61,313 nt of DNA from Bacillota bacterium (GTDB lineage: Bacteria > Bacillota > Dethiobacteria > Dethiobacterales > Dethiobacteraceae): contig JAAYMK010000001.1 of the NCBI GenBank assembly GCA_012521405.1, positions 1 to 61,313 of the forward strand, written 5' to 3'. Of this stretch, positions 43,401 through 51,933 are shown in pieces. The notes under the pieces are model-generated. The model searched no databases, was not told the origin of the DNA, and saw only the letters and a list, made by a program, of their open reading frames with translations. A program made the translations under genes and the position numbers. Each line of letters starts with the position of its first letter. Within the stretch, counting starts at the first letter, position 1.

Positions 43401-44453
43401 ATGCGTTTGCAAATGATTGATAAAAATGATGCCGCCCGTTTTGATGCTTTCATTGCTGCGGCGCCGTCCGGCGATATTTTACAGACTTACAGCTGGGGAG
43501 AAATTAAAAGCCCTGACTGGGATCCTGTGCGGGCAATAGTTATCGCTGATGACGGTAAAATACGGGCGGCAATGTCTGTGTTATTTCGGCAAATCCCTCT
43601 ACTTAAGCGTACCATTGCTTACGTACCCCGCGGTCCCGTTTTAGACGATACTAAAGATTTTCACTTATGGGAGTTTACTTTATCAGCTCTCACGGAATTG
43701 GCGCAAAAACACCGCGCCATTGTCCTTAAAATGGACCCTGCCGTTCCCGACAATGCTGAATTGGCAGCATTCTTATCAAGGCACGGTTTTAGACTTACCG
43801 GTCAGGAGCATGATTTTGGCGGCATGCAGCCGCGTTACACTTTCCGCCTTTCACTAAAGGGCACTCTAGAGGAAATTTTTGCCCGCTTTAATAAAAAAAT
43901 GCGCTATAAAATTAATTATGGACCCAAACGGGGCTTGGTTTTCCGGCAAAATGAAGAAACAAGTATCGCCGATTTTTTTTCCGTTCTGCGCCAAACCGGC
44001 GCGCGCAATGATTTTATGGTTCGCTCTCAAGCTTATTTTCAAAAAATGTATGAGATTTTAAGACAAGATGACCGTATCTTACTACTTACCGGGTATATTG
44101 AAGACAAGCCTGTAATTTCCTCAATAACTTTTGCTTTAGGCAATAAAGCGTGGGCGGTTTATGGGGGACAAGCAAATAAATACCGGAATATGTATACTTA
44201 TCATGCTCTTAATTGGGAAAGAATTAAATGGGCCCATGGTAAAGGGGCGGAATGGTTTGATTTGTATGGAGTCCCCGGCCATGTTGATGAAGACCACCCA
44301 CTATATGGTTTATATCATTTTAAAAAAAGTTTTGGCGGCGATTATGTTGCTTTTATCGGGGAATGGGATAAACCTCTTTCACCGACATTATACTGGCTCT
44401 GGGACAAGGGCTTGCCCCGTTATCGTGCACTGCTGCGCAAACTCAAAAGTTAA
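43401..44453 (+). CDS. FemAB-type peptidyltransferase (peptidoglycan bridge family)
   Basis: A 350-residue double-GNAT-fold protein of the FemA/FemB/FemX family, which adds amino acids from aminoacyl-tRNA to the third residue of the peptidoglycan stem. Family features: 'GDILQTYSWGEIKS', 'IAYVPRGPVLDD', 'MDPAVPDN', 'NKKMRYKINYGPKRGL', 'WAVYGGQANKYRNMYTYHALNWERIKWA', and 'FDLYGVPGHVDEDHPLYGLYHFKKSFGGD'. The coiled coil of FemA is missing, as in short clostridial relatives. ATG 43401 follows GGAGG. The neighbouring murE carries a lysine-type motif, which fits a branched peptidoglycan. Confidence 0.85.
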   Translation: MRLQMIDKNDAARFDAFIAAAPSGDILQTYSWGEIKSPDWDPVRAIVIADDGKIRAAMSVLFRQIPLLKRTIAYVPRGPVLDDTKDFHLWEFTLSALTELAQKHRAIVLKMDPAVPDNAELAAFLSRHGFRLTGQEHDFGGMQPRYTFRLSLKGTLEEIFARFNKKMRYKINYGPKRGLVFRQNEETSIADFFSVLRQTGARNDFMVRSQAYFQKMYEILRQDDRILLLTGYIEDKPVISSITFALGNKAWAVYGGQANKYRNMYTYHALNWERIKWAHGKGAEWFDLYGVPGHVDEDHPLYGLYHFKKSFGGDYVAFIGEWDKPLSPTLYWLWDKGLPRYRALLRKLKS

Positions 44454-44455
44454 CG

Positions 44456-44484
44456 AAAAAAACTGCCTCATGGCAGTTTTTTCG
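44456..44484. terminator. Bidirectional terminator
   Basis: An 11-bp stem AAAAAACTGCC/GGCAGTTTTTT with a 4-base loop, between the FemAB-type gene and murE. Confidence 0.92.
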
Positions 44485-44491
44485 TTTTAGC

Positions 44492-45934
44492 TTAGGAAAT
44501 AAAAAAGGTTTCCACTGCTTGTCTATCTGAATAAGGTATATGTTTATCCCCTATTATTTGGTAATTTTCATGTCCTTTCCCCGCCAAAAGCACAATATCA
44601 CCTTTTTGGGCCAAGCTTAAAGCATAGCGCACCGCTTCAGAGCGCTCAGGCAGAATAATGGGCTCACTTTCCATGCCTGCACGTATTTCTTGAATGATGG
44701 CTTCCGGTGACTCACTGGCGGGGTTGTCTGAAGTTAAAATCACAATGTCACTGTATACTTCTGCAATTCTTCCCATCACCGGACGCTTTGCCCGGTCACG
44801 ATCACCGGGACAGCCAAAGACGGTAATTAGTTTACGGTGCGGCATCTGGCTTAAAGTGTGTAAAACTTTCTCTAAACCGTCCGGCGTATGGGCAAAATCA
44901 ATGAAAATACTAAATTCCTGCTGAAAATTTACTGCTTCCAACCGCCCCGGTACAGTCTCCAAATTGTCAATGCCACAAGCAATAACATCGACAGGTATTC
45001 CTTCCGCCAGTGCTGCTGCAGTTGCCGCCAAAGCATTATAAGCGTTAAATTCGCCGGCTAGACGTACATTTAGTTCAAACTCCCGCCTTCCATAGCGAAC
45101 AACCATAATCGTAGAGTCCACACTGCTGGAGGCAATAAAACCGCGTACATCTGCCTTTTCCTTGAAACCATAGCTTAAAGTTTTTACTTTAACCATAGAT
45201 TGCAGCCGCCTGCCGTAAGGATCATCCACATTAATAATGGCTTGCGGGTAATCTTTTTCTTGCAGTAAGTCAAATAAGTGCGCCTTTGCTAAAAAATAAT
45301 CTTCCATGGTGCCATGAAAATCTAAATGATCATGACTTAAATTTGTAAAAATGGCAGTGGAATAACACACATGTTCCACACGCTGCCAGGTTAGTGAATG
45401 GGAGGAAACTTCCATGGCCACATTTTGCACCTTTTTCCCGCGCAATTGGTGGAATGTGCGATGCAAATCAAATGCTTCAGGTGTCGTTAAATTGACGGGC
45501 AGATAATTATTATCAATGCCAATACCTACCGTGCCAATGACGGCGCAAGTCTTTCCGGCCGCCTCATAAATAGATTGCAAAAAATGTGTTGTGGTTGTCT
45601 TGCCATTGGTACCGGTAACTCCCACAATATGAAGATCTTTACTGGGTTGTCCAAAAAAACGGTCTGCCAGGTACGACAAAGCATTTCTTGTGTCTTGAAC
45701 TTGAATTACCGGTACAGGCATCACCAGCGGTTTGGCCGCCACCACTGCCACCGCCCCTTTTTCCACGGCTTGTCCGGCAAAAAGGTGCCCATCCACCCGC
45801 AGCCCTTCCAAACAGACAAAAAGATCACCGGGCTTAACAAAGCGGGAATCGTGTGCGATACCGGTTACATTCACAGCAAGATCATTATTTTCAGTCCGGT
45901 AGGCATAACCAGCAAGAAGTTCTTGCAGTTTCAT
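44492..45934 (-). CDS. murE: UDP-MurNAc-tripeptide synthetase (Mur ligase)
   Basis: A 480-residue MurE that adds the third stem residue to UDP-MurNAc-L-Ala-D-Glu. It has the full three domains: N-terminal 'GIAHDSRFVKPGDLFVCLEG', central P-loop 'GVTGTNGKTTTTHFL' (GTNGKTTT at 108-115), 'TTPEAFDLHRTFHQL', 'MEVSSHSL', 'FTNLSHDHLDFHGTMEDYF', and C-terminal 'FAHTPDGLEKVL' and 'FGCPGDRDRAKRPVMG'. The specificity motif is DNPA (403-406), not DNPR. DNPR marks meso-diaminopimelate enzymes, and D(D/N)P(N/A) is linked with L-lysine. ATG 45934 follows AAGGAGGG. It is not in a division/cell-wall cluster but heads a stretch with proC-proB. Confidence 0.93.
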   Translation of the reverse strand: MKLQELLAGYAYRTENNDLAVNVTGIAHDSRFVKPGDLFVCLEGLRVDGHLFAGQAVEKGAVAVVAAKPLVMPVPVIQVQDTRNALSYLADRFFGQPSKDLHIVGVTGTNGKTTTTHFLQSIYEAAGKTCAVIGTVGIGIDNNYLPVNLTTPEAFDLHRTFHQLRGKKVQNVAMEVSSHSLTWQRVEHVCYSTAIFTNLSHDHLDFHGTMEDYFLAKAHLFDLLQEKDYPQAIINVDDPYGRRLQSMVKVKTLSYGFKEKADVRGFIASSSVDSTIMVVRYGRREFELNVRLAGEFNAYNALAATAAALAEGIPVDVIACGIDNLETVPGRLEAVNFQQEFSIFIDFAHTPDGLEKVLHTLSQMPHRKLITVFGCPGDRDRAKRPVMGRIAEVYSDIVILTSDNPASESPEAIIQEIRAGMESEPIILPERSEAVRYALSLAQKGDIVLLAGKGHENYQIIGDKHIPYSDRQAVETFFIS

Positions 45935-45957
45935 GGCGTCCCTCCTTTTCCCATCAC

Positions 45958-47085
45958 TTAACCTTTAACCACCATATTGTTCCTATGTACTGCTTCCTGG
46001 CAATTTTTTTGCAAGATTGCAGCAGCTTCTTCTGTATGCATGCCTTTAATTTTACGTAGTTCCTCAGCATGATAATTAACTAAACCCCGGGCAATTTCCC
46101 GTCCAGATTCATCTTCAATAGCCACTGTTTCGCCTTTTTTAAAATCGCCCACCACGCTGAGAATACCAGAGGGCAACAAACTTTTTCCGTCTTCCACCAG
46201 GGCTTTGCGTGCTCCACTGTCTATAATTAAGCGACCGCGCTCCACCTGACCGAAGGCAATCCAGCGCTTTCTACTCTCCAGGCTTTCTTTCCGGGCACAA
46301 AATAATGTACCCAAATCTTCACCCTCGACAATCCGCTGCAGAACATCTTTTTCCTTGCCATGGGCAATGACCATGGGAATACCCGAATTGACGGCAATTT
46401 CCGCCGCCAATAATTTTGTCACCATACCACCTGTGGCCAGATTTTCATCAGTTTTACCGGCATACTGCTGTATCTTTGGTGTCAGTTCTTCCACAATATT
46501 AATAAAACGTGCAGCAGGGTCTTTTTTGGGGTTGGCAGTATAAAGCCCCGGAATATCCGTCAAAAGCACAAGTAAATCGGCATCAATCACGCTTGCCACC
46601 ATGGCTGAAAGCGTGTCGTTGTCACCAAATTCTATCTCTTCCACCGAGACGGTGTCGTTCTCATTGATCACAGGGATTACACCCAATTGCAGCAATGTCA
46701 TTAAAGCGTTGCGGGAGTTAAGATAACGCTTACGGTGGTGGAAATCATCCCTGGTTAATAAAACTTGGGCAGCTATGTGGCCGTATTCGGCAAAGAACTT
46801 TTCATACATTTGAATCAAGAGACTCTGCCCCACTGCCGCCACAGCTTGTTTTTCCGGCATGGTCCGCGGCTTTTCCTGCAAACCAAGCCTGCCCATCCCT
46901 GCCGCACCGGCACCGGAAGAAACAAGAATAATCCGCCGGCCCTGATTAGCTAAATCGGCCAATTCCCGTACTATTTTCTCCATCATCCTGAGGTTAAGTT
47001 TGCCGGATGCATGTGTTAAGGTTCTTGAACCCACCTTGACTACAATTGTTTGTGCCTTTTTTAATGCCGCTCTCCGTGCGTCCAT
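45958..47085 (-). CDS. proB: Glutamate 5-kinase
   Basis: A 375-residue ProB with amino-acid kinase domain ('VVKVGSRTLTH', 'LVSSGAGAAGMGRLGL', 'AQVLLTRDDFHHRKRYLNSRNAL', 'VIPVINENDTVSVEEIEFGDNDTLSAMVA' in family blocks) and the C-terminal PUA domain (about 280-370). First step of proline synthesis. It begins directly after the proC stop (47086/47085) on the same strand. proA is missing from the window. Confidence 0.95.
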   Translation of the reverse strand: MDARRAALKKAQTIVVKVGSRTLTHASGKLNLRMMEKIVRELADLANQGRRIILVSSGAGAAGMGRLGLQEKPRTMPEKQAVAAVGQSLLIQMYEKFFAEYGHIAAQVLLTRDDFHHRKRYLNSRNALMTLLQLGVIPVINENDTVSVEEIEFGDNDTLSAMVASVIDADLLVLLTDIPGLYTANPKKDPAARFINIVEELTPKIQQYAGKTDENLATGGMVTKLLAAEIAVNSGIPMVIAHGKEKDVLQRIVEGEDLGTLFCARKESLESRKRWIAFGQVERGRLIIDSGARKALVEDGKSLLPSGILSVVGDFKKGETVAIEDESGREIARGLVNYHAEELRKIKGMHTEEAAAILQKNCQEAVHRNNMVVKG

Positions 47086-47883
47086 TTAACCACCCAGCTC
47101 CTTTGACCGCTTTGCCGCAGCGGTAACAGCTTTTTGCAGCAAACTGCGGAAAGCACCCTGTTCTAAATGGAGCAACCCTGCCGCCGTTGTTCCCCCCGGT
47201 GAAGTAACCATTTCACGCAGGACGGCAGGATGTTCACCGGTTTCTTGCACCATTTTGGCCGCGCCTAAGACTGTTTGTACGGCAAATTCTAAAGCCATCT
47301 GCCGCGGTAAACCGGCCAAAACCCCTCCATCAGCTAAAGCTTCAATCATCATATAAACATACGCCGGTCCACTACCACTTAAACCGGTAACAGCATCCAA
47401 AAGTTCCTCCGGCACCACCCGGACTACTCCTAAATTTTGCAGCCAGGAAACCACCAATTCCAACCTGTCTGCGCTTACATGACGTCCCGCACTAACTGCC
47501 ATTACTCCCTCATTAATGAGACAGGGGGTATTGGGCATAACACGAATAACGCCCACATTTTCCGGCAGCTCCTTTTCAATTTTAGCAATTGCTACGCCCG
47601 CCGCTACCGAGACAATCGTCTTGGACGGAGTTAGATTTGAAGCCATTTCTTGCAACAAAGCAGTCAGGTCCTGCGGTTTAACCGCCAAAAAAATCACTTG
47701 TGCTTTTTGCACAAGACCACTTACAGTTTGAGACTCAACTTGATAAGCCGTTTTCAGCTTTGCTAATTTTTCCGCTGCCTTATCGGCAACTACCAGCATT
47801 TCTTTTGACACTACCGGCAAAAGCCCCTTCAGCAGAGCCTCCCCCATGGCTCCAACCCCGATAATACCTACACGTTCCCGCAT
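47086..47883 (-). CDS. proC: Pyrroline-5-carboxylate reductase
   Basis: A 265-residue ProC, the NAD(P)H-dependent last step of proline synthesis. Motifs: 'GIIGVGAMGEALLKGLL' (nucleotide loop), 'FLAVKPQDLTALL', 'RVMPNTPCLINEGV', 'DAVTGLSGSGPAYVYMMIEALADGGV' and 'REMVTSPGGTTAAGL'. ATG 47883 follows GGAGGGAG. It forms an operon with proB. Confidence 0.96.
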   Translation of the reverse strand: MRERVGIIGVGAMGEALLKGLLPVVSKEMLVVADKAAEKLAKLKTAYQVESQTVSGLVQKAQVIFLAVKPQDLTALLQEMASNLTPSKTIVSVAAGVAIAKIEKELPENVGVIRVMPNTPCLINEGVMAVSAGRHVSADRLELVVSWLQNLGVVRVVPEELLDAVTGLSGSGPAYVYMMIEALADGGVLAGLPRQMALEFAVQTVLGAAKMVQETGEHPAVLREMVTSPGGTTAAGLLHLEQGAFRSLLQKAVTAAAKRSKELGG

Positions 47884-48002
47884 GCCTCTCCCTCCATCGT
47901 CGCAGCTATAACAATAATTTTATTATATGCTCACATTCTTTTCAAGAAAAATGCATGGCCGTAAAAACCTTGGCCGCCAACCTGCCCTGGCAGCAGAAGT
48001 GT

Positions 48003-48031
48003 TTGACATTTTCCCTAAGTTGCGCTAAAAT
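48003..48031 (+). promoter_or_regulatory. Promoter of tRNA-Trp
   Basis: TTGACA (48003-48008), 17 bases and TAAAAT (48026-48031); transcription would start a few bases before the mature tRNA at 48046. Confidence 0.75.
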
Positions 48032-48045
48032 AAAGAAGGCAGTGC

Positions 48046-48121
48046 AGGGGCGTAACTCAATTGGTAGAGTAGCGGTCTCCAAAACCGTTAGTTGCGGGTT
48101 CGAGTCCTGTCGCCCCTGCCA
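48046..48121 (+). tRNA. tRNA-Trp (CCA anticodon)
   Basis: A complete cloverleaf with fully paired acceptor stem AGGGGCG/CGCCCCT, D-arm, anticodon loop CTCCAAA (anticodon CCA), T-arm with GGTTCGAGTCC, G discriminator and encoded CCA (48119-48121). Confidence 0.96.
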
Positions 48122-48275
48122 AATATTATGCATTGATCCATCGGTTTTGCACCGATGGTTTTTTCATCTAGAGGACTAAACAAAAAATATTGCATTAATG
48201 CTGCTTAAAGTAATATGATAGCATTAGAGTACTGTCGGCAATGTTCGGAGTTTGGACAAAGCAAGGAGTGAAAAA

Positions 48276-48959
48276 ATGAAAAACTGGTTAAACCGGCTGG
48301 AAAGGAAATATGGCCGGTATGCAATTAAAAATTTAATGTTTTATCTTGTCCTTGCCAACGCCGTGGTGTATGTTTTTACATATTTTGATGGTAGGATGCA
48401 TGTATACAACTCTTTAATACTTGTACCGCAACTGGTGCTACGCGGCCAAATCTGGCGTCTGCTGACTTTTGTCGCCATCCCGCCTTCGGATTCACTGATT
48501 TTTATTTTTTTTGCCCTCTATTTTTACTACCTCATTGGCTCAAATCTGGAACGTGAGTGGGGTTCTTTTAAATTTAATCTTTTTTATTTCTGCGGTATGT
48601 TAGGCACAATTTTAGCCTCTTTTATCACAGGACGGCCCGCCACGGCTTATTACTTAAATTTTTCCCTCTTTTTAGCTTTTGCCCATCTCTATCCCGATTT
48701 TGAATTACTGATTTACTTTATTTTGCCAATCAAAATTAAATATTTAGGTTATTTAGCTTGGCTCTATCTCGGGTTGGTAATTCTTTTTGGTGCTTTTGCC
48801 GCCAAAATTTTTGCTTTAGTACCGGTGCTCACCTTTCTTCTCTTTTTTGGCAATGACATATTCATTAATTTAAAATTAAAAAGGCAAGTCCAACAAAATC
48901 GGAAACGCTTCTTTTCAGAAGTACGCAAAGCACACCAGCGCCGCGACGGAAACCACTAA
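48276..48959 (+). CDS. Rhomboid-like membrane protein without catalytic motifs
   Basis: A 227-residue protein with about six membrane segments and general rhomboid shape (N-terminal helix 'LMFYLVLANAVVYVF', then 'RGQIWRLLTFVAIPPSD', 'FYYLIGSNLEREWGSFKFNLFYFCGMLG'). The GxSG serine motif and the partner His are absent, unlike the true rhomboid at 14157-14825, so it is likely an inactive relative or another membrane protein. It has a basic C-terminal tail. ATG 48276 follows AAGGAG; it ends in a strong terminator. Confidence 0.7.
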   Translation: MKNWLNRLERKYGRYAIKNLMFYLVLANAVVYVFTYFDGRMHVYNSLILVPQLVLRGQIWRLLTFVAIPPSDSLIFIFFALYFYYLIGSNLEREWGSFKFNLFYFCGMLGTILASFITGRPATAYYLNFSLFLAFAHLYPDFELLIYFILPIKIKYLGYLAWLYLGLVILFGAFAAKIFALVPVLTFLLFFGNDIFINLKLKRQVQQNRKRFFSEVRKAHQRRDGNH

Positions 48960-48963
48960 AACT

Positions 48964-49005
48964 AAAGAACCTGTTGTCCCTCTTGCGACAACAGGTTCTT
49001 TTTTT
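48964..49005. terminator. Bidirectional terminator
   Basis: A 15-bp stem (48964-48978 with 48987-49001) and a T run, between convergent genes. Confidence 0.93.
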
Positions 49006-49009
49006 GCCA

Positions 49010-49420
49010 TTAAAAAGTGACCTCTTCAATAGGTTTGCCGCCAAACTCGTGTATGGATGCTTGACCATGTTCAAGATAGAAAACTTCAAAAATAGGATTA
49101 TCAGGAGACTGGTACAGCATCTTTACACCAGGGCTTTTCTCCATAACCTTTTTCTTAATTTCCACGTCTTTGACAAAAATGGCTTCCCCGGACAGGCGCA
49201 GCCAATTGCCGTCTTTATTGGAACAGGTAAATTCAAAGTAAGGATTTGCCTGCAACTGCTTGTATACATCTTTTGTATTGGCAGTACAAAAGTAAAATTT
49301 TCCGTCCTCCATCATCATAAAACCCCAGGGTCTAACTTTCGGCTTGCCGTCTTTAATGGTGGCAAAGGAACCGACGGGATTTTCCGTTAAAAACTTTACG
49401 ATTTTATCCAGTTTGTCCAT
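49010..49420 (-). CDS. Pyridoxamine 5'-phosphate oxidase-like flavoprotein
   Basis: A 136-residue split-barrel protein: 'FATIKDGKPKVRPWGFMMMEDGKFYFCTANTKDVYKQLQANPYFEFTC' (family block) and 'WLRLSGEAIFV' match the PNPOx-like general stress group, which binds FMN or F420. The C-terminal half 'FEVFYLEHGQASIHEFGG' is also typical. The reaction is unknown. ATG 49420 follows AGGAGGG; the frame is open 33 bases further without a site. Confidence 0.85.
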   Translation of the reverse strand: MDKLDKIVKFLTENPVGSFATIKDGKPKVRPWGFMMMEDGKFYFCTANTKDVYKQLQANPYFEFTCSNKDGNWLRLSGEAIFVKDVEIKKKVMEKSPGVKMLYQSPDNPIFEVFYLEHGQASIHEFGGKPIEEVTF

Positions 49421-49487
49421 TACTAACCCTCCTAAAATTTGATAAAATGGCAATCTACTAATATCATATCCTTCTATTGGTTAATTT

Positions 49488-49709
49488 TCAAGATAATTTT
49501 TTCCCAAGCCGTTCTTGGTCCTTCTCTACCTTTTCAAACCAAAAGAAGATGACTTCAGCACCCATATCCTTATCCCAATAGGTACTATATTTTAAGCGTA
49601 AAGGTGTTTGACAATGTGTACAGACGGCAAACATCTCCTTAGGCTCATCTGCATCAACAAAATGGCTTAAGTCCTGATTACAAACCGGGCAACAAACATA
49701 GTAAAACAA
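49488..49709 (-). CDS. Small zinc-ribbon-like protein
   Basis: 73 residues with 'CCPVC' and 'CTHCQTPL', a single zinc ribbon, then an aromatic and charged tail. No family is recognised. TTG 49709 has AAGGAGG about 10 bases upstream. It lies 68 bases before the PNPOx-like gene start and may be co-transcribed. Confidence 0.6.
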   Translation of the reverse strand: MFYYVCCPVCNQDLSHFVDADEPKEMFAVCTHCQTPLRLKYSTYWDKDMGAEVIFFWFEKVEKDQERLGKKLS

Positions 49710-49791
49710 AGCAGCCGCCTCCTTCTCTTACAGCTTGTCCCTTTTAACTTTTCGCTCAAACTTTTTTTTCCCCTGCCAAAAAAATAAGAGT

Positions 49792-50541
49792 TTAAACGGC
49801 TACCCCCGGCATCTCCACCGGTGGCAATCCGGCCGGTAAAGCCTTTGCCTGCGGGTCCATCTGTAAAACACGATTTAACTGTATATTTTCACCATCCACC
49901 ACCATATCCAGCGTTAATGCCATGCGGTGGATAAAATCATTCTCCACGTCTAGCCAGAGATAAACTTGTAGTTTTTCTAAAGTTGCATTTTCCGGAAAAC
50001 CGGTTATCAAACACGTATCAGGATGCTGAATTTCCAGAAAATATGTTTGACAAAGAGCTCCATTTACCACCCTTTCTTTACCTGCTTCCACAGTCAATTC
50101 ATTTGCCGCCAAAATTTTTTCCCAAAGCTGCCAGGGTGTACAGATCAGTGCCGGTAGATCCCCTAAGCCTAAAGCATTAAGATCCTGCCACTCTTGTGCG
50201 GAAGTATTTTTAGCAAAATATTGATTATAGGCAGAAAATACTTCAAGCTCATAAGCTTCAAGTTTGCCGTAAATTTTTTCTCTGTTGACCTGCCCTTGAA
50301 AAATTATTTCATAGCCAGGCCCACTTTCTTCAATTGTCAAACCGTAATTTTCCATCTTCTTGCCGGCGGCGGCAATTTGTCCTGCTAAAGTTTCAAACAT
50401 GGTGGGTAAGGCCGGCTCTTCCTGCTCTTGGGTCTGTGGCGGCCAAAGCAAAAAACTGCCGGCAAGGATTAGCAGTACCAGGAAAAAGAACAAGTAACGT
50501 TTTTTGACTTTGCCCGTGAGCCTTACAATTGCTTGTCTCAT
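49792..50541 (-). CDS. Membrane-anchored extracytoplasmic protein, unknown
   Basis: 249 residues: a basic N-terminus and one membrane segment ('YLFFFLVLLILAGSFLLW', about 17-34), then an exported domain of about 210 residues. Strand patterns such as 'LQVYLWLDVENDFIHRMALTLDM' resemble LolA-like or sigma-E-anti-sigma outer domains that bind lipids, but this is only shape similarity. Start ATG 50541 is preferred, with AGGG 9 bases upstream; ATG 50550 is the alternative. Confidence 0.6.
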   Translation of the reverse strand: MRQAIVRLTGKVKKRYLFFFLVLLILAGSFLLWPPQTQEQEEPALPTMFETLAGQIAAAGKKMENYGLTIEESGPGYEIIFQGQVNREKIYGKLEAYELEVFSAYNQYFAKNTSAQEWQDLNALGLGDLPALICTPWQLWEKILAANELTVEAGKERVVNGALCQTYFLEIQHPDTCLITGFPENATLEKLQVYLWLDVENDFIHRMALTLDMVVDGENIQLNRVLQMDPQAKALPAGLPPVEMPGVAV

Positions 50542-50637
50542 CGCCACCATCCCTATACAAATGCTGAATTTTTTCTATGCATATGCAGGGTAAAAATATT
50601 TTAGAACTGTGTTAATTCAGAGGGATGGGCAAATGTG

Positions 50638-50671
50638 CAAAAGGTACGCCCTTTGAGACGTACCTTTTTTG
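50638..50671 (-). terminator. Terminator after surE operon
   Basis: A 9-bp stem AAAGGTACG/CGTACCTTT (50640-50648 with 50659-50667) just past the tautomerase stop on the minus strand. Confidence 0.7.
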
Positions 50672-50672
50672 T

Positions 50673-50861
50673 TTATTTATTGCTTTCTGAAAGTAATTTT
50701 CCGCCTACACTGACATTTTCCAGTTCAGCTTCCCGCAAGTATATCGTGAAAGCTTGCTCCGGGAGGCCGGTGGCTTTACTGGCTGCTTCAGTAATTGCTT
50801 TTACCATTTCTTCTTTCTTTTCCTTTGCCAATTTGGGCCCGTAGAAAAAAAATGTCGGCAT
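50673..50861 (-). CDS. 4-oxalocrotonate tautomerase family protein
   Basis: 62 residues starting Met-Pro, so that after removal of Met the N-terminal Pro can act as the catalytic base. 'YGPKLAKEKKEEMVKAITEAASKATGLP' is the family core. The physiological substrate is unknown. ATG 50861 follows AAGGAGGG. It lies last in a surE, DUF4264-like, tautomerase run. Confidence 0.85.
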   Translation of the reverse strand: MPTFFFYGPKLAKEKKEEMVKAITEAASKATGLPEQAFTIYLREAELENVSVGGKLLSESNK

Positions 50862-50878
50862 ACTCTTCCCTCCTTGCC

Positions 50879-51046
50879 TTAAATTTCATAAATGGAAAAA
50901 GTCATTTCATCATCTTTTTTGCTAACGCCAAACATTAAATTGTAACTTTTCAAGTTACGGTTTAAAAAATCTACAACTTTATAAAATTCATGATTATATT
51001 TCAGTTTTAAAGTTGCCAAAAGCTCCAGTTTTTCACGTTCTGCCAT
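50879..51046 (-). CDS. DUF4264 (YpmA-like) small protein
   Basis: 55 residues: 'ELLATLKLKYNHEFYKVVDFLNRNLKSYNLMFG' followed by 'DEMTFSIYEI'. This matches the small DUF4264/YpmA family of spore-forming Firmicutes, of unknown function. ATG 51046 follows AAAGGATG. It sits 13 bases after surE and 17 before the tautomerase gene. Confidence 0.75.
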   Translation of the reverse strand: MAEREKLELLATLKLKYNHEFYKVVDFLNRNLKSYNLMFGVSKKDDEMTFSIYEI

Positions 51047-51059
51047 TGTTTACATCCTT

Positions 51060-51824
51060 TCAAAGCTTTATCTTCCACTCTTTTAGTTCCTCTAAAAAGG
51101 CAAAATCAGTTAGGTCAGGCTGAATGGGTGTGATGGTAATTTTGCCTTCCTTTATGGCGGCCACGTCAGTATCTTCATTCTCCTCAAGATCGACCAGCTC
51201 TCCAGCCAACCAATAATATTCACGACCGCGCGGGTCTTTGCGCTTGGCAAAAGCGTTTTTATATTGCCGCACACCCAAGGGGCAAATGGCCACACCTTTA
51301 ATTTCCTCAGGTTTTAAATTAGGTACATTCACATTTAACAAAAGATCTTTTTTAGTATTGTGACGACAATGCTGTTGCGCCAGGCGCGCCACAAAATAAG
51401 CGGCATAGGTATAATCAGGGTTATGATATTCTGCCAGGCTGACGGCAATGGCAGGAATGCCCAAAATTACACCTTCAATGGCCGCGGACACTGTCCCGGA
51501 GTAAAGTACGTCAGTACCTAAATTAGCTCCGCGGTTAATGCCTGAAATAACCAAATCAGGCCTTTGTGGCAGTAAAGCTTCCACAGCCAATTTTACACAA
51601 TCGGCCGGTGTGCCATTGACCGCCCAAGCAGGCACTTCGGGCGAATGACTATAGCGCACCTTCTCGGCCCGTAAAGGACGATGCATGGTAATAGCATGAC
51701 CGGTTGCACTTTGTTCGTGATCCGGTGCCACCACATATGTTTCGGCAATTTTTTTGATTTCCTGTGTCAGTGCCTGTAAGCCTTCGGCAAAAATACCATC
51801 ATCATTAGTTAGTAAAATTCGCAT
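51060..51824 (-). CDS. surE: 5'/3'-nucleotidase SurE
   Basis: A 254-residue metal-dependent nucleoside monophosphatase. Motifs: 'ILLTNDDGIFAEGLQAL' (metal-binding NDD), 'VVAPDHEQSATGHAITMHRPL', 'VNGTPADCVKLA', 'LVISGINRGANLGTDVLYSGTVSAA' in blocks, and 'DVAAIKEGKITITPIQPDLT'. ATG 51824 has GGAGGG 6 bases upstream. First gene of the run with the DUF4264-like and tautomerase genes. Confidence 0.95.
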   Translation of the reverse strand: MRILLTNDDGIFAEGLQALTQEIKKIAETYVVAPDHEQSATGHAITMHRPLRAEKVRYSHSPEVPAWAVNGTPADCVKLAVEALLPQRPDLVISGINRGANLGTDVLYSGTVSAAIEGVILGIPAIAVSLAEYHNPDYTYAAYFVARLAQQHCRHNTKKDLLLNVNVPNLKPEEIKGVAICPLGVRQYKNAFAKRKDPRGREYYWLAGELVDLEENEDTDVAAIKEGKITITPIQPDLTDFAFLEELKEWKIKL

Positions 51825-51933
51825 TTCATCCCTCCGCTGATTCATTAATTGCAAAAGTTACGCGTCTTAAGTGTTAGAAATTCCAGTATAAAAAAAGTGC
51901 ACACTCAAAAAATATCAACAAGGAGGTGTAAAC

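Noticed and set aside
47942-48179. Open frames over tRNA-Trp on both strands
   Set aside because: Same artefact; the tRNA cloverleaf accounts for the sequence.
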